From: Arbacia lixula
Lineage: Eukaryota; Echinodermata; Echinoidea; Arbacioida; Arbaciidae
Assembly: GCA_963669155.1 (NCBI GenBank)
Contig: OZ022576.1
Span: 279,501 to 343,500 of the forward strand
Length of the DNA stretch: 64,000 bases
Reading direction: 5' to 3'
The position numbers and the translations under genes are program-made. This document shows positions 14,401 through 24,000 of the stretch, piece after piece (the first letter of the stretch is position 1; every line of letters starts with the position of its first letter). Below the pieces are notes generated by a model that was given only the letters and a program-made list of their open reading frames with translations, was not told the origin of the DNA and made no database searches.

Positions 14401-15069
14401 CAATTGTATGGGTATCAAATCATAGTAAAACACAAAGAGCACACAAGCACACATATCTCAATGTTTTTAATTGCTTGGATAAAACAAGGTCTCATTATAA
14501 CTAGGAAAAAGCCTTGGTCCCGACAACCTCGCTGTATCGAGAGTAAGCTGTCTTGCAACCTTGTTTGAAATGAACGTAATACGTTTCCTGGAAGTTTCAT
14601 TTTGTTTTCTTCCATTTACTTTTCTTTTCCCTATCATAATTCTTTCCTATTACGTGCTTTATTCTCCTATCTCCACGATTATGTGAATGATCTCGACCCA
14701 GCACCAATATCATGCAGCGAGCAAGGAATACTCCCCATGAAGCACAGCATGCATGATATGTTGTATCCAGCGACCAAGGCTCTAATTGTAACATCCCAAC
14801 TTAATTCAGTCTTCGGACTGCAATGAGAAAGAATCATCCAAAATGATGTTTTAATACTACATTTAATCAACCTCATCTGCTGATAAACACTGCATGTTGA
14901 TGTGTATAGTGATGCAGCAGTGATCTCATGTTAGATACATCTTTCCTATCATAAGTTCATGATTCATTTCTTCATTTCTTCCCTTACCTCCCAGCTACGC
15001 AAGGTTGAGGACCACCAAAGCTACGACAATGAGAAGAAACTACCGGGAGAAATCAATGTGATCAACTAA
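204..15069 (+). CDS. Secreted multi-EGF (cbEGF) protein with C-terminal coiled coil, 3' portion of gene
   Basis: Sixteen exons join in frame (204-332, 1101-1244, 1421-1613, 3338-3585, 5125-5263, 6665-6855, 7264-7330, 7947-8002, 8379-8565, 9459-9517, 10002-10130, 10824-10893, 12610-12679, 13336-13438, 13945-14069, 14995-15069), giving 1985 coding bases and about 660 residues to a TAA stop. Fourteen EGF domains are visible. Most start with D-[IV]-[DN]-E-C, the calcium-binding signature, and several carry the C-x-[DN]-x4-[FY]-x-C hydroxylation pattern (for example [10 protein letters not shown]). Many exons hold half domains, cut at the conserved GG before cysteine 4. The last two exons leave the EGF fold: a CPTC motif leads into a charged, leucine-rich segment likely to form a coiled coil, as in oligomerising matrix proteins such as matrilins; the product is therefore probably extracellular and multimeric. 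Start codon and signal peptide lie left of the window. The family is certain; the ortholog is not recognised. Confidence 0.88.
333..860 (+). repeat. Tandem copies of exon A 3' end plus GA/GGGA repeat
   Basis: About 100 bases from the 3' part of exon A, including its donor, recur at roughly 413-513 and 596-697 (period about 180-184). They are joined by GA and poly-G tracts and followed by GGGA/GGGATGAA repeats to about 860. Each copy keeps CACYG|GTAAGAG but lacks the 5' part of the exon and its acceptor. Confidence 0.9.
861..1100 (+). other. Remainder of intron A-B, unique
   Basis: AT-rich sequence with no recognised feature until the exon B acceptor. Confidence 0.6.
1101..1244 (+). CDS. EGF gene exon B (cbEGF domain 2)
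   Basis: A complete cbEGF domain starting DVDECLRP and containing [12 protein letters not shown], phase 1 at both ends. Acceptor tttccaatag, donor AAAG|GTAGGA. Confidence 0.88.
1421..1613 (+). CDS. EGF gene exon C (cbEGF domain 3 and first half of 4)
   Basis: Encodes [11 protein letters not shown]...[12 protein letters not shown], then [20 protein letters not shown], ending in phase 2 after GGA GG. Acceptor ctccatgcag, donor GG|GTGAGT. A degenerate copy of its last 20 or so bases occurs at the far end of the next intron's minisatellite. Confidence 0.88.
1619..3097. repeat. GGGTAAGGGAGG-type minisatellite in intron C-D
   Basis: Nearly 1.5 kb of purine-rich tandem sequence built on GGGTAAGGGAGG, GGGTAAGTGAAGAAG and (GA)n variants. 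A roughly 0.6-kb higher-order duplication is visible (about 1740-2450 against 2540-3060). Long open frames on the - strand rich in Ser-Leu-Pro are by-products. Confidence 0.93.
3338..3585 (+). CDS. EGF gene exon D (second half of domain 4, domain 5, first half of 6)
   Basis: Reads [25 protein letters not shown] and [19 protein letters not shown]. It starts in phase 2 and ends in phase 1 (GAT G). The donor is an unusual GTTGGT. The match in phase to exon E (completing DGSFECSC) supports it. Confidence 0.85.
3641..4192 (+). other. Unique part of intron D-E
   Basis: No coding or repeat signal recognised. Confidence 0.5.
4193..5023. mobile_element. TTAA-flanked piggyBac-like nonautonomous element, divergent copy
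   Basis: Begins TTAACTCTTAAAGTGCC and ends with the inverted GGCTAAGAGTTAA. It is about 0.83 kb with no transposase frame. TTAA flanks and CTCTTA-type ends resemble the copies at 16.6 kb, 33.7 kb and 48.7 kb. Superfamily assignment rests on TTAA target duplication, a known piggyBac trait, and is inference. Confidence 0.55.
5125..5263 (+). CDS. EGF gene exon E (second half of domain 6, first half of 7)
   Basis: Reads [13 protein letters not shown], then [16 protein letters not shown] and stops after ECQ in phase 2. Acceptor ttattattag, donor CA|GTAAGT. Confidence 0.86.
5497..6445. repeat. 53-54-bp minisatellite in intron E-F
   Basis: About 17-18 tandem units starting near AGCCCAACTCTAGTCTGG and continuing GGCCCAGTCT. 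The last units carry GACCAGGTGCTTTGAG (6393-6408), a copy of the exon F acceptor and first codons. Confidence 0.92.
6665..6855 (+). CDS. EGF gene exon F (second half of domain 7, domain 8)
   Basis: Reads [16 protein letters not shown], then [12 protein letters not shown] and [15 protein letters not shown]. Acceptor gcctgaccag, donor AGAG|GTACGT. Both junctions have partial copies in the flanking introns. Confidence 0.87.
6856..7003 (+). repeat. Decayed 39-40-bp repeat seeded by exon F donor
   Basis: The segment TAGAG|GTACGTCAAGAC is followed by three imperfect copies (TAGAGATAGGTCAAGAC, TAGAGGAACATCGAAAC, TAGAGGGACGTCAAGAC), each ending GATCAGG or similar. The donor GT is lost in the copies. 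Confidence 0.75.
7264..7330 (+). CDS. EGF gene exon G (first half of cbEGF domain 9)
   Basis: A 67-bp half-domain exon reading [20 protein letters not shown] and ending GG in phase 2. Acceptor tcctcccatag, donor GG|GTGAGT. Confidence 0.86.
7331..7946 (+). other. Intron G-H, no recognised feature
   Basis: AT-rich intron sequence; nothing recognised on either strand. Confidence 0.5.
7947..8002 (+). CDS. EGF gene exon H (second half of cbEGF domain 9)
   Basis: A 56-bp exon reading [18 protein letters not shown] that completes the domain begun in exon G; phases 2 and 1 fit exactly. Acceptor ttggcgtcag, donor AAG|GTACGT. Confidence 0.86.
8379..8565 (+). CDS. EGF gene exon I (cbEGF domain 10, first half of 11)
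   Basis: Reads [16 protein letters not shown] with [10 protein letters not shown], then [16 protein letters not shown]. Acceptor ctgccctctag, donor GG|GTAGGT. Confidence 0.88.
8816..9349. repeat. 41-bp minisatellite in intron I-J
   Basis: Thirteen tandem units built around GAGGAATTGACTGCAAATCT followed by CATGAATCYATCACCATTCT, period 41 bp, with few substitutions. It lies about 110 bp upstream of exon J and does not contain its splice site. Confidence 0.92.
9459..9517 (+). CDS. EGF gene exon J (second half of cbEGF domain 11)
   Basis: A 59-bp exon reading [19 protein letters not shown]. Acceptor atggtttccag, donor CGAG|GTGAGA. Confidence 0.86.
9590..9805. repeat. Two-copy tandem duplication, period about 115 bp
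   Basis: The block starting CTTTGATACAGAATATGCC and running through GATATCAAGAGT occurs twice in a row in intron J-K. Confidence 0.8.
10002..10130 (+). CDS. EGF gene exon K (EGF-like domain 12, eight cysteines)
   Basis: Reads [18 protein letters not shown] with LPGTYTCSC and ends DNCTCL. It has eight cysteines instead of the usual six (an adjacent CC and a terminal CTC) and K-N in place of the usual I-[DN]. Acceptor ctgtccccag, donor TTG|GTCAGT. Confidence 0.84.
10292..10517. mobile_element. Short TTAA-flanked MITE with poly-C core
   Basis: Begins TTAACCCTATTCTGAC and ends GTAAGAATAGGGTTAA, which are inverted relative to each other. About 225 bp, in intron K-L. A related end, ATTAATCCTATTCTGAC, occurs at about 13561. 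Confidence 0.65.
10824..10893 (+). CDS. EGF gene exon L (first half of cbEGF domain 13)
   Basis: A 70-bp exon reading [20 protein letters not shown] and ending GGH plus AA in phase 2. Donor CACAA|GTAAGT. This donor and the last coding bases are the seed of the 54-bp array that fills the next intron. Confidence 0.87.
10889..12348 (+). repeat. 54-bp minisatellite made of exon L donor copies
   Basis: About 26-27 units, each holding GTCACAAGTAAGTCATGG, a copy of the exon L 3' end and its 5' splice site, followed by ATTCAAGAGTTGATGTGC and AATGTGAACAGACCTAGA. The period divides by three, so one shadow frame stays open for 317 codons; the true exon frame meets TAA inside the donor. Confidence 0.95.
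12610..12679 (+). CDS. EGF gene exon M (second half of domain 13, start of 14)
   Basis: Reads [15 protein letters not shown], then DINECLT, ending in phase 0. Acceptor ttgttgacag, donor ACA|GTAAGT. Confidence 0.85.
12680..13335 (+). other. Intron M-N, no recognised feature
   Basis: Unique intron sequence; the two open frames here have no protein-like features. Confidence 0.5.
13336..13438 (+). CDS. EGF gene exon N (rest of cbEGF domain 14)
   Basis: Reads [20 protein letters not shown] and DGHTCR, completing the last EGF domain. Acceptor tcctttcag, donor AGAT|GTAAGT. A near copy of its last 15 bases sits about 30 bp into the intron. Confidence 0.86.
13560..13800. repeat. Fragment of an interspersed repeat shared with 33.3-33.6 kb
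   Basis: Contains TTCTAGGCC and CTTATCAAAATACGTGTCTG in the same order as sequence near 33400-33460 on the same strand, so the two are copies of one dispersed repeat. Confidence 0.5.
13945..14069 (+). CDS. EGF gene exon O (coiled-coil segment)
   Basis: Starts with the cysteine pair CPTC and continues [20 protein letters not shown], then [17 protein letters not shown]. Leucine and charged-residue spacing suggests a short coiled coil; the cysteines could form interchain disulfides. Acceptor ttcccccag, donor AGA|GTGAGT. Confidence 0.84.
14106..14550. mobile_element. Pogo/Tigger-like MITE, short copy, in intron O-P
   Basis: Starts CAGCTTACTCTTGATACAAC after TA and ends with the inverted TCGAGAGTAAGCTG. 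Its interior (TTTGAAAAC, CATTTCCAAT) is the reverse complement of the interior of the longer element at 31217-32504, so the two are one family in opposite orientation. The pogo-like label rests on CAG ends, TA flank and TTATAACGAG-type TIRs and is inference. Confidence 0.6.
14995..15069 (+). CDS. EGF gene exon P (terminal exon with stop)
   Basis: Encodes 24 residues ([15 protein letters not shown] and then LPGEINVIN) and a TAA stop at 15067-15069. Acceptor ttacctcccag, phase 0, matching exon O. Confidence 0.84.
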   Translation, partial: LRKVEDHQSYDNEKKLPGEINVIN

Positions 15070-16600
15070 GTGCTAGATCTGTGTGGGTACATCCAGAAGA
15101 CTCTGATGCTCCAGCACACACTGTTGTACATAATATCCTGTATCAATATTATAAATCTATTTAATTCCTGAGTTGAATACTTGATGCAGGGTGCTGTAGG
15201 TGTGGCTGTATATGTGTAGAGTAAGGTAGAGACTGTGACCATAGGAACCCCCAAGGTGCCTTAGTTTGACATGCACTGATATTGGTTAAGGTAAGGGTTC
15301 GTAGTGGAAAGCCCATTTTATTCTGCTTCTATATTCCAGACAACGCTGATTTACATTGTATCATCTTGTCACTGAAAGGATCAACTCAAAATGATATTTT
15401 ACACTATCTAAAGACACAATTACAGGATTTTGTTCTCACAGAATTCACATTTCAACATCTACCAACAGATAACACTAGATCACGGCGCAGTTGTATGTTT
15501 TGATGTGGTCTTCAATGGAAAATGTTGTGAAATGTATGGAAACTGGCATGACCAGTACACTGTTGGTGCGCATGCTCTCATATACACCTCATAGATATTG
15601 TGAGGGCTCATTCCTTCCACTGCTAATCCTTACCTTGAACCAATCCCCAGGAGGATTTTGACCTTATTTGGTACTACACTGTAGTAGTCTTTTCTAGAGG
15701 TATTACAAGCGGTGATGCAGTAGCTGTCAATGCAGATATTGTTTTTTGTATGTTAAAATGCTTAAGAATACTTCAAACATATCTAATATATGTATTGTGA
15801 AAGATAAATAATTGTTTTCAGGAGTCTGCCCCAGGGAATGTATTATAGAATGTGGTAATATTGGTCTACAGATTTTGTGTATTTTGGTTCAAAATTTGAG
15901 GTTGTTCCATAATTCTGTTTACTTTGCAGATATTTGAAAGAATGACACCAATTGTTTAACATTGCCTTCATTCTATAACCATCATTCAATGGTCATTTTA
16001 AACACTCTTTATATAAGGAAATTTAACTACTACATTGTATACTGGTGGAATTTAAGTTGCCACAAACAATAGTGTATATTTAATGGGGCTAGAAGCTCAA
16101 TGTGAAGTTGCTCAGGGAAGGTAAAACAGCTGTATATTTAGAGTAGAGAAGTTTGGCAATAGACAAGGAAAGGAGTATGAAGCCACTAAACAATGCTTCC
16201 TCAGCAAGTTTGTGGAAGTAAAAGGAAAAGGAGTCCTACAATACCATTCCCATCTTTCCCCTCCACTAAATCCAAGGTTATACAGTATCAGGAAGCCTGC
16301 AAATTTAATGTGCTGCAAGTATTGTTACTGTGTGAAGACTGCAAACTCAGTGACAGCTTGATCACCATGGTAACATGCATTCAATGCTGCATGTCATAAT
16401 GTGTTGCTGTTTGCCATTGGCTGGTTTGTTTACCCTTTTCTAAGCAGTTCTTTTAATAAAGGGATCACAGATTAATGGCATTTTTAATAAAGGAAATAGA
16501 AAATACTGCAAAGTACATGTCCTCACCTCACTCTCAGTAAGATGGCCCTACACATTTACAGGCAAATTCCATTATAACAAGGTTTTGGGGTTCAAGACGT
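15070..16600 (+). other. Likely 3' UTR and downstream of the EGF gene
   Basis: Follows the stop codon without further coding signal. Candidate polyadenylation signals AATAAA lie at 16455-16460 and 16486-16491. Transcript end cannot be fixed from sequence alone. Confidence 0.4.
16455..16491 (+). terminator. Candidate polyadenylation signals for the EGF gene
   Basis: Two AATAAA hexamers 31 bases apart, 1.4 kb after the stop codon and before the TTAA element begins. Confidence 0.3.
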
Positions 16601-16614
16601 TGAGTCCTTGCTCG

Positions 16615-17571
16615 TTAACTCTTTGTATGCTTCGTGCAGATTCTCCTACGACAGCGTGCCATGTATGAATTTAACATCATGCTCATAGGTGTATAGAAAT
16701 ACCTATTGTAGGCCTACTATACTTAATGCGGTGCGGTGATTTTGGGACCCAAGACCAAGATAAACATGAATTATTTAAATCAGAAATTTATGAGAAATTC
16801 ATGATTTTGAGAGACAATTGGTCAAAAATGAGATGCCTCCTCCCCAGAAGACGCCTAGTTTCATCTCTGTGTATGTACAGGATATGGTACAGCAGCCGGG
16901 ACCTGTCACTAGGGCAGATTCAGACTCTGTCTTATCGCTAGATGGCTCTGACAGTGAGAGCGACGCTGTATTTACCCAACACAAAGATACAATATCTTTT
17001 TAACACTTATTACAACATAATCTAGTTTCATATTAACTCATTGTAGGACACTCATGAGGTTCAGTGTAATGTTTATAACATATTCATCATGTGCATGGAG
17101 ATGCGCGCATAGCCACACTCTTTTGTAAAGCAACGAACCTCTCATAAGCTATGAAATGGGCCTCTTTCAAACTGAAATGAAGTTAGTACTATAGGAAAAC
17201 TTAGATCCCCTGCTACACATGACCTTTATAGCGTTATACAGTGTATAAACAAGAGCATTTATATGCATGCAAAACCATGAATTTAGGAAGCAAAAATATG
17301 TGAAAGAAACAGGTTGAATAAAAACAGACATGTTTTAAGATAATAGCCTCAGGCTGCAATGTAAAAGACATGCCCCAATAGCGCATAAAATTCACTGAAA
17401 CTTGAATACACATTATTTCCTTGCTACACAATCATAAATAAAGTTGCAACGATTTGAAATGTATCAACCATTGCCTAGGGACTAATCTTTGGAAGTGCTC
17501 AAAAACCTGGCACAGGCCTTATTGCGTGGGGGGCACAGAGAGCGTAGCACGGGGGTGCACAAAGAGTTCAA
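16615..17571. mobile_element. TTAA-flanked piggyBac-like element, near-complete copy
   Basis: Starts TTAACTCTTTGTATGCTTCG and ends GCACAAAGAGTTCAA, an inverted match. About 0.96 kb. A short open frame (16818-17003, + strand) encodes a Pro-rich then acidic peptide (GSDSESD) and may be a remnant of an N-terminal transposase region; no DDE domain is present. The interior matches the split copy at 48.75-51.44 kb in colinear order. Confidence 0.65.
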
Positions 17572-19243
17572 TCAAGAGTTGACGTATTGACGATGTAACT
17601 GCTTTGACTTTAGTAAGTATTTATTTGATAATTTTTCTTGAAAATTGCTGATGTGGTGTGTGTAAATAATGCAAATAAATGAAAAAAATCTTTCAAGATA
17701 TCATGTATGAATAGATCAATAAGTTGTGTGCATGTGTGGGTTACATTTAATGCTGTGTATTCAAACAGAGTGCAGAAACAGTCTCCCATTAAATGAAAGT
17801 TAAGCAGGGTAGGACAGATGTAAGCATGGGGGTCTTAAACTGAAAAGTACTGTGTAATTATAGTAGGTTCATGTACAAATTGTATTGATGCAATGCATTA
17901 TGGGGAGGGGATAGCAATATATCCAGTATCACTTTGTCTCCATATTTCTAAGTTATGCTGGGAGAGTTACTGCTTCAAAACAAATGGAATCATGGTTAAT
18001 CTTGAAATGTCTTGAAATGTCTTGAGACCCAAGGTTTGAGGAGGCACAGCCCCAAAAGAAATAGTGAAGAACAAAATGCACCAAATGTGAGAGGTTTCAC
18101 TGGTGCCTCGAGCTGAAGACGCTATACTGTATTTTGTTTTATATCCCTTACGACCCTATGATGGGCCAAGCAGGAAGCAATATGAGACAATTCATAACGA
18201 TCCCTTAACGTTAGATGTAACTACAGAAAAGCCTTCACTCGTTTTCTTCTGCAGCTTGAATAAACCAACAGCAAATCATGTTGCACCTCAACTGCATCAC
18301 AGCAAGACCTGCCAAAGCGCACCATCGGGCTTCCCGCTCAAGTGCAATAAAGCAGCTGAAAAAAAAATAATAATTGCATAGATTTTGCATGTCACATTTA
18401 TATTAGAATGGGGACATGTGGACACTTGATGCCTAGATGGAATTTGTTGCTGTAATGGATAGCTCTTTTCGCCACTCTGATGTCATGAAAATGTGACATC
18501 AAGGGGGCAGATAGGTTGATCTTTCAGTAGAAATACATGTATCTTTGGTCATGTACAGTCCTCTTAACCAATTAACGAGCAGAGTTCTTTTCATGAGGGA
18601 TATAAAACACTATGGCCTCACTATGCATTGTGTAACCTATGCTGCATGGGTCAGAACATGGCATTGCTTTGGGAGCCATTTCTAGCTTTTTACATGGACT
18701 GATCATCCTGGTTACAATGGGGTTGTATACTGGAGTTCTGTTTTCTTTGTGGCCAACTGACAATTAATGCTTTTAAATTCATGTCTTAACTTTTACTAGT
18801 AACCTCTATATTCACATTGTACCATATTAGAACATGATTGAATCCTACCATTCACTTTCTTCATAGTGTGTTTGCAAGCAACGAATGGTGCTACATGTTT
18901 GATGCTCAAAGCTGTGCAGGCTTTGATGGGGATAGTGAAAAGCCCAATGTTTGATGGTTGTGTGTACGTTGTATAGATCATGTGTAAATACAAGTGTCAT
19001 GGCAAGTGTAGAATATGAATATGATTTTATGGTGCTTTTTATATTAAAATTGTGATGTGACTCAAAAGAGGAATTGTGTGGATGGTTTACTTTCGCTTTT
19101 GGAAGAGATTTTGATTAAGGATGGGACATGGTGGTATCAGTACAGTATTAACAACTTCACATCCACACCATCCCACATAATGTACATGCACACACAAACA
19201 CACTCTCACCTCTACCCCAGTATATACAGCATCGATACTGGTT
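17572..19243. other. Intergenic sequence between convergent genes
   Basis: No gene recognised. The open frame 18103-18381 (+) has no domain I know and may be chance. Confidence 0.4.
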
Positions 19244-19310
<67 letters not shown>

Positions 19311-19347
19311 GCTACTACTACTTCTACTACATGTACTTCTACTACTT

Positions 19348-19408
<61 letters not shown>

Positions 19409-19413
19409 ACCTA
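19244..19413. repeat. (CTA)n microsatellite
   Basis: About 170 bp of nearly pure CTA triplets with a few interruptions. The poly-Leu and poly-Tyr frames here are by-products. Confidence 0.97.
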
Positions 19414-20858
19414 CTACTTCTTCTCTACTACAGCCCCTACTACTAATAATACGGTGGTACTTTTACTTCTACTAGTGCATATACAATATTATTGCTGGTA
19501 TGACTTCAACATAAAGCAAAGTAACCACTTCAATTGTTTATTTGGTATATTTTATTTCATTCATCATTCATCCACTCCCTCTACCATTACATACAATGAT
19601 CACATAGCGGTCATCCACAACACATTGAGAACACTTAGAGATCAAAAAGTGATCTTAGAGAAACATATTGATGAAGGTTTGATAAAAACTCCTTCAGAGA
19701 ATGATAAATATTGTGATGTAACATGCGAGGTAGTCTCCCACGTTTTGTATGCTTCCATTATACACCTATCAATTGTAAGACGCACCCCTTCAATGAAATA
19801 GTTCTTTTCAGAGAAACCAAAAGGAATTTCCACTAAGGTATTCAGCATGCATTTTACGCAGCCCAGCACCAAGGGGTCAAGACAGGTTTACCTGATATGC
19901 CTACAAATCATTTTGGAAAATGGCGGGCAATACAGCGCATTATTTCAGGACTTTGTCATAACGAAATGATTCATAGGCATGAAAACACACATTAAAAATC
20001 CAACCTGTATTTAAGGCCCGTTCCTCACTTAGAGATTTTCACCTGCATCAGGCTTGCATACCCATATCTCTACATTAGGATCACCCATCCTTTTACCAAG
20101 CATTAGCATGCATGATGATGAAGACAAATAATAAATTGTAATATGGGAGAAAATGTGGGCACAAGAGACATACATACCTAATATACAGGTTTGTGTGTTA
20201 AACATATGGCAGAGGCCGGTATTATCAAGGTATGGACTTAAGATTACTACAACTAAGTACTGTCATTGATGTTTGCACATCGTATAGAACAGATGCTTGA
20301 ACAGTTTTCTCACAAGTTTCATTTTGTTAATGAATAAATTTTAAAAAAATATGAAGGAATATGAAATGAAATGAAAATCTTTGGGAAAAATGGTAAAAAT
20401 TCACAATCTTTGCCCAGCAAATGTGGTACCATCTTGTAGGAAATGTTATCCACTTTAATATGATGGGGAAATGTCCGATTCAAATTTTACCTTAAATAGT
20501 GGTCAATACTACATTTCCATGGCGGCCAATTTGAAAAATGGCTTCCATTTCTCTCCAGCAGCATAACAAAAAGGTAGTCCACGTAGAGAATGTGCAGACT
20601 AGTCTCCTGAACACATTGATACCCAACAACCTTTTACAACAGCCCATGTCAGGTGGATCCCCCAAATCAGGGTTTGCTTCCGTAGTAGACAGTCCGCATT
20701 ATCTTGTTTTTGTTCCAGTCTTCTCCATAGATAAGCTGTTGCTAGGTCGGAAAACAGGCTAATACGATTTCAGTTTCCATCAGCAACTTTTGGTGAACAA
20801 CAGGCAGATAAGGCACTTACTTATGTATAGCAGCTATTCAAGGAGAGTTGCTGTGATG

Positions 20859-21006
20859 TCATCTGTTGGTGTAGGTGCGGTGGATTTGGTGTTCTAGCTG
20901 GTGATACTGGGGGATCTTGACTGGGGATTTAGGGTCCAAATCAATCAGGTGGCAAGCAAAACGGAACCTTTCCTCTCCAAGGGAGATAATGTCCTTCTCA
21001 CCAGAG
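20859..21006 (-). CDS. IPPK: IPPK terminal exon with stop
   Basis: Encodes SGEKDIISLGEERFRFACHL, IDLDPK and IPQYHQLEHQIHRTYTNR, then TGA at 20861-20859. The IDLDPKSPVKIP block aligns to the C-terminal DLDLKP segment of IPPK. The acceptor GGCTTTAG lies about 43 bp from a transposon inserted in the preceding intron. Confidence 0.9.
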
Positions 21007-24000
21007 CTAAAGCCATAAAGCCAGAGATAGAGAGAGAAAATGGTCAATACAGTTAAAACCCTGTTATAACGAGCATGGGTATAGCGGGAACCTGCTTATT
21101 ACAAGGACATTTCTCGGGTCCCAATTTTTCTTCCATAGACCTCCATGTATTTTGCTCTCATATAACGACATCGGCCATAGCGATTTTTCTGCTATAGCAA
21201 GGTAAACTCCCAGCCTAAGAATATAGAAAAAGAAAGGAAATTGACCCCGTTATTACGAGCACTTCCTTAAGCCACATCGACTTGCGAGGGAAATGAAACG
21301 GCAAAAAAGGCAAACCCGTTATAACAAGGGGGTCGGGACCCGCACTTTTTCCTCGCTAAAGCCGATTGCTCGCTATACCAGTACATGATCAAAACCTATA
21401 GAAACAAATGCAAATATAGGACTACACAAACAATAACGTGTTTACCGCTAGTACTGTAATTTTTCAATGGATTTGGAAGTGTTCTAAACTTAATTCACTA
21501 GCTAAAATTCACTAAAATATCTAACAGCACAGTTGAAAAAGTAAATAAATGACACTTCCAACATCTCCGTTAACTGACTAATGAAGCAGCGGGAAGGCTC
21601 AGTTACCCACCCACGCCTCCTGGTATGACCGCGTGTAAACAATGAATGATCATTGAATGCAATCTTCATGCACGGCCGGTCGTACACACGCGGTGTCCCA
21701 TGTGTGTAGAGGCTCTAGTTTGCCATGTGCGTGCGTGACTGTGCTGATGGTTGGGCGTGCAATTCCGCATGCACGTAATATGGACTTATGCATGTGTGGA
21801 TTCTTGCATGGTGTGTGTGATCAGTGTTTAACGGCACGAAGAAAATTGCTCGTGCTGTTGTTGCGTTTCACTCGCTGGGCGGCGTGGCTGAAGGGAGTGC
21901 TCGTAATAACAGGGTCAATTTCCTTTCTTTTTCTTTATTCTTGGGCTGGGAATTTGCCTCGCTATAGCAGAAACTCCGATCTCGTTTTATGACAACAGAA
22001 TACACGGAGGTGTATGGAAAAAAAAATCGGGACCCAAGAAATGTCCTCGTAATAACAAGGTTCTCACGATACCCGGGCTCGTTATAATGGGGTTTGCCTT
22101 TTTACGATATTGCCATTGTTCTTGCGAACCAACATAAACGAGACAGTAGTGAGCACCAGATCATCGCTTGTTTCCTAGGATTTACAGACCAACGACACAC
22201 TGGGCTAGATGTGCAAGAGAGTTTCTAACCCAAATGACTTCCTCATAATGTGTCAGATGATTCAAACTCTTTGCCAATCTCTTCCTCTGATTTTCTTCCA
22301 TTTGACATTTTTCAGTTTATTATTGCAGTCTCATTCCTCTTTAAATGATCAAGATCCAATTTCACTTGTTTCAATGGTTATAGCCATACACACAGCATGA
22401 GCAGAAATTGACCTATAACAGATAATGGCAGTGGTCATCTGTAAGCTCTTCCTTATGGGCTAGATAGCCTCGTCCTGCAAACTCTAAGCCTACTCCACAC
22501 AGTGATACTCTCTTCCCCGCCTGTCCACCAGCTCTTGGACAGCTGTTCACAAAATAATTTCATCTTCCATAGTACACATAAACCTCATAGCATGATTCCT
22601 CCATATGAAGGCCAGATTCTCCATTGAGAATCTGGAATTTATCTCAATCAAAACAGATCCCTATTAGCCCCAAAATGCCTGGGACTTGCACCTTTTTTCT
22701 TATATATTTCTGTCCCATAAACAAGGACATTTCATTTTCAATCATACCAGTAAAAAGATACTCCTGAAACATTCATATTGAGTCAACCATATGAAAAGTT
22801 TGCCCTGAAGACAAGATGAATTTTCATGTTACTCACTGATGGTTGTGTTGGTCCTCCTGTAGACCAACTGGCTGCAGAGCGACCATGATGGAGCAGTCCC
22901 TGGCAGTCCTAGACACCATGTAGGCCCTGAGGATGGCCACACAGTCCTCCATCGATAAGTGGTCTACCTCAGCTGGACTACAGATTGTTGGTCTAGTCTT
23001 TAGGCTTAGGAGTCTGTCATTGACAGCAAGGCAGCAATCATTCAAGCGTAGTCTCTCCCTGAAGGTACATTTAGAAGGTACATATTAGTTTATTTTATTC
23101 AAACCAAATCAAATGTAATAAATGTACAATAAAAAGAATAGTAAAAGACCATCAGCATGCTAGGTTTGGGACCCCAGAGAAGCACAGCTTGTGAACAGGG
23201 CCCCTATACATATATCATGGCTACCTCATCTTAATCAATGCATTTATATACCTGATTGCAATCTGTCGAAAAGGTTTTTTTTTTACAAGTATTTTAAACC
23301 AAGGCAATGTAGTGCTATTGAAAATATTACGGGGTAACTTGTTCATACTTTAACACAGATTATTCTAAATTATTAAAAAAAAAACTATGTGTTGTTTCAT
23401 ATGGTTGGTGGATAAGATTTCTCTGATGAGTATTATAATGATGGATAGAAGAAGTTTTAACAAACACATCAGTCACAAAGTTGTACTGAAGTGACCTGTG
23501 GTTAAACATAAATAACAAACAATTTATAGAGACCATTTCACCAAAACACCAAAAAACAGAGGTGTACTAGGTGACATATAATAGATGTATGCAACCCTTA
23601 CTCCTACTCCTACTACCAACCTCTCTTTAGGGTGCTCCTCAATGTACGCTTCATATCTCTGGTAGACCCTGTAAATCATGTCTATGCCATAGGTATCTAG
23701 GCGCTGCATCCGCAAGATGCGGTCCAAGATGCAGCCAGCAGGAAGATCACACTCAGACCCAGCATTTGCCTCTAGAGAGGGAGAGAGAGAAAGTAGAATA
23801 GAACAAACAATGTTCATCAAACTTATCAGATTAGAACATCCATACGCCCAAAACAAATTAAAAACAATTTTTGCCTTCATCCTTTGCTCTTGACAGCCAT
23901 CCTGCTAATCCCAAATAAGTTCAAGCTTGAACCGTGAATTTTCCATCAATTAACACCATCTCTATCACTGGGTAGTGTGCTCACATGACTCCCAAAGCAA

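Noticed and set aside
19057..19446. Poly-Leu and poly-Tyr frames
   Set aside because: Translation of a (CTA)n microsatellite.
23595..23620. Alternative donor GTAAGG for the IPPK exon
   Set aside because: Its phase would put the next exon into a stop within a few codons; the GTTGGT donor keeps the conserved reading frame.
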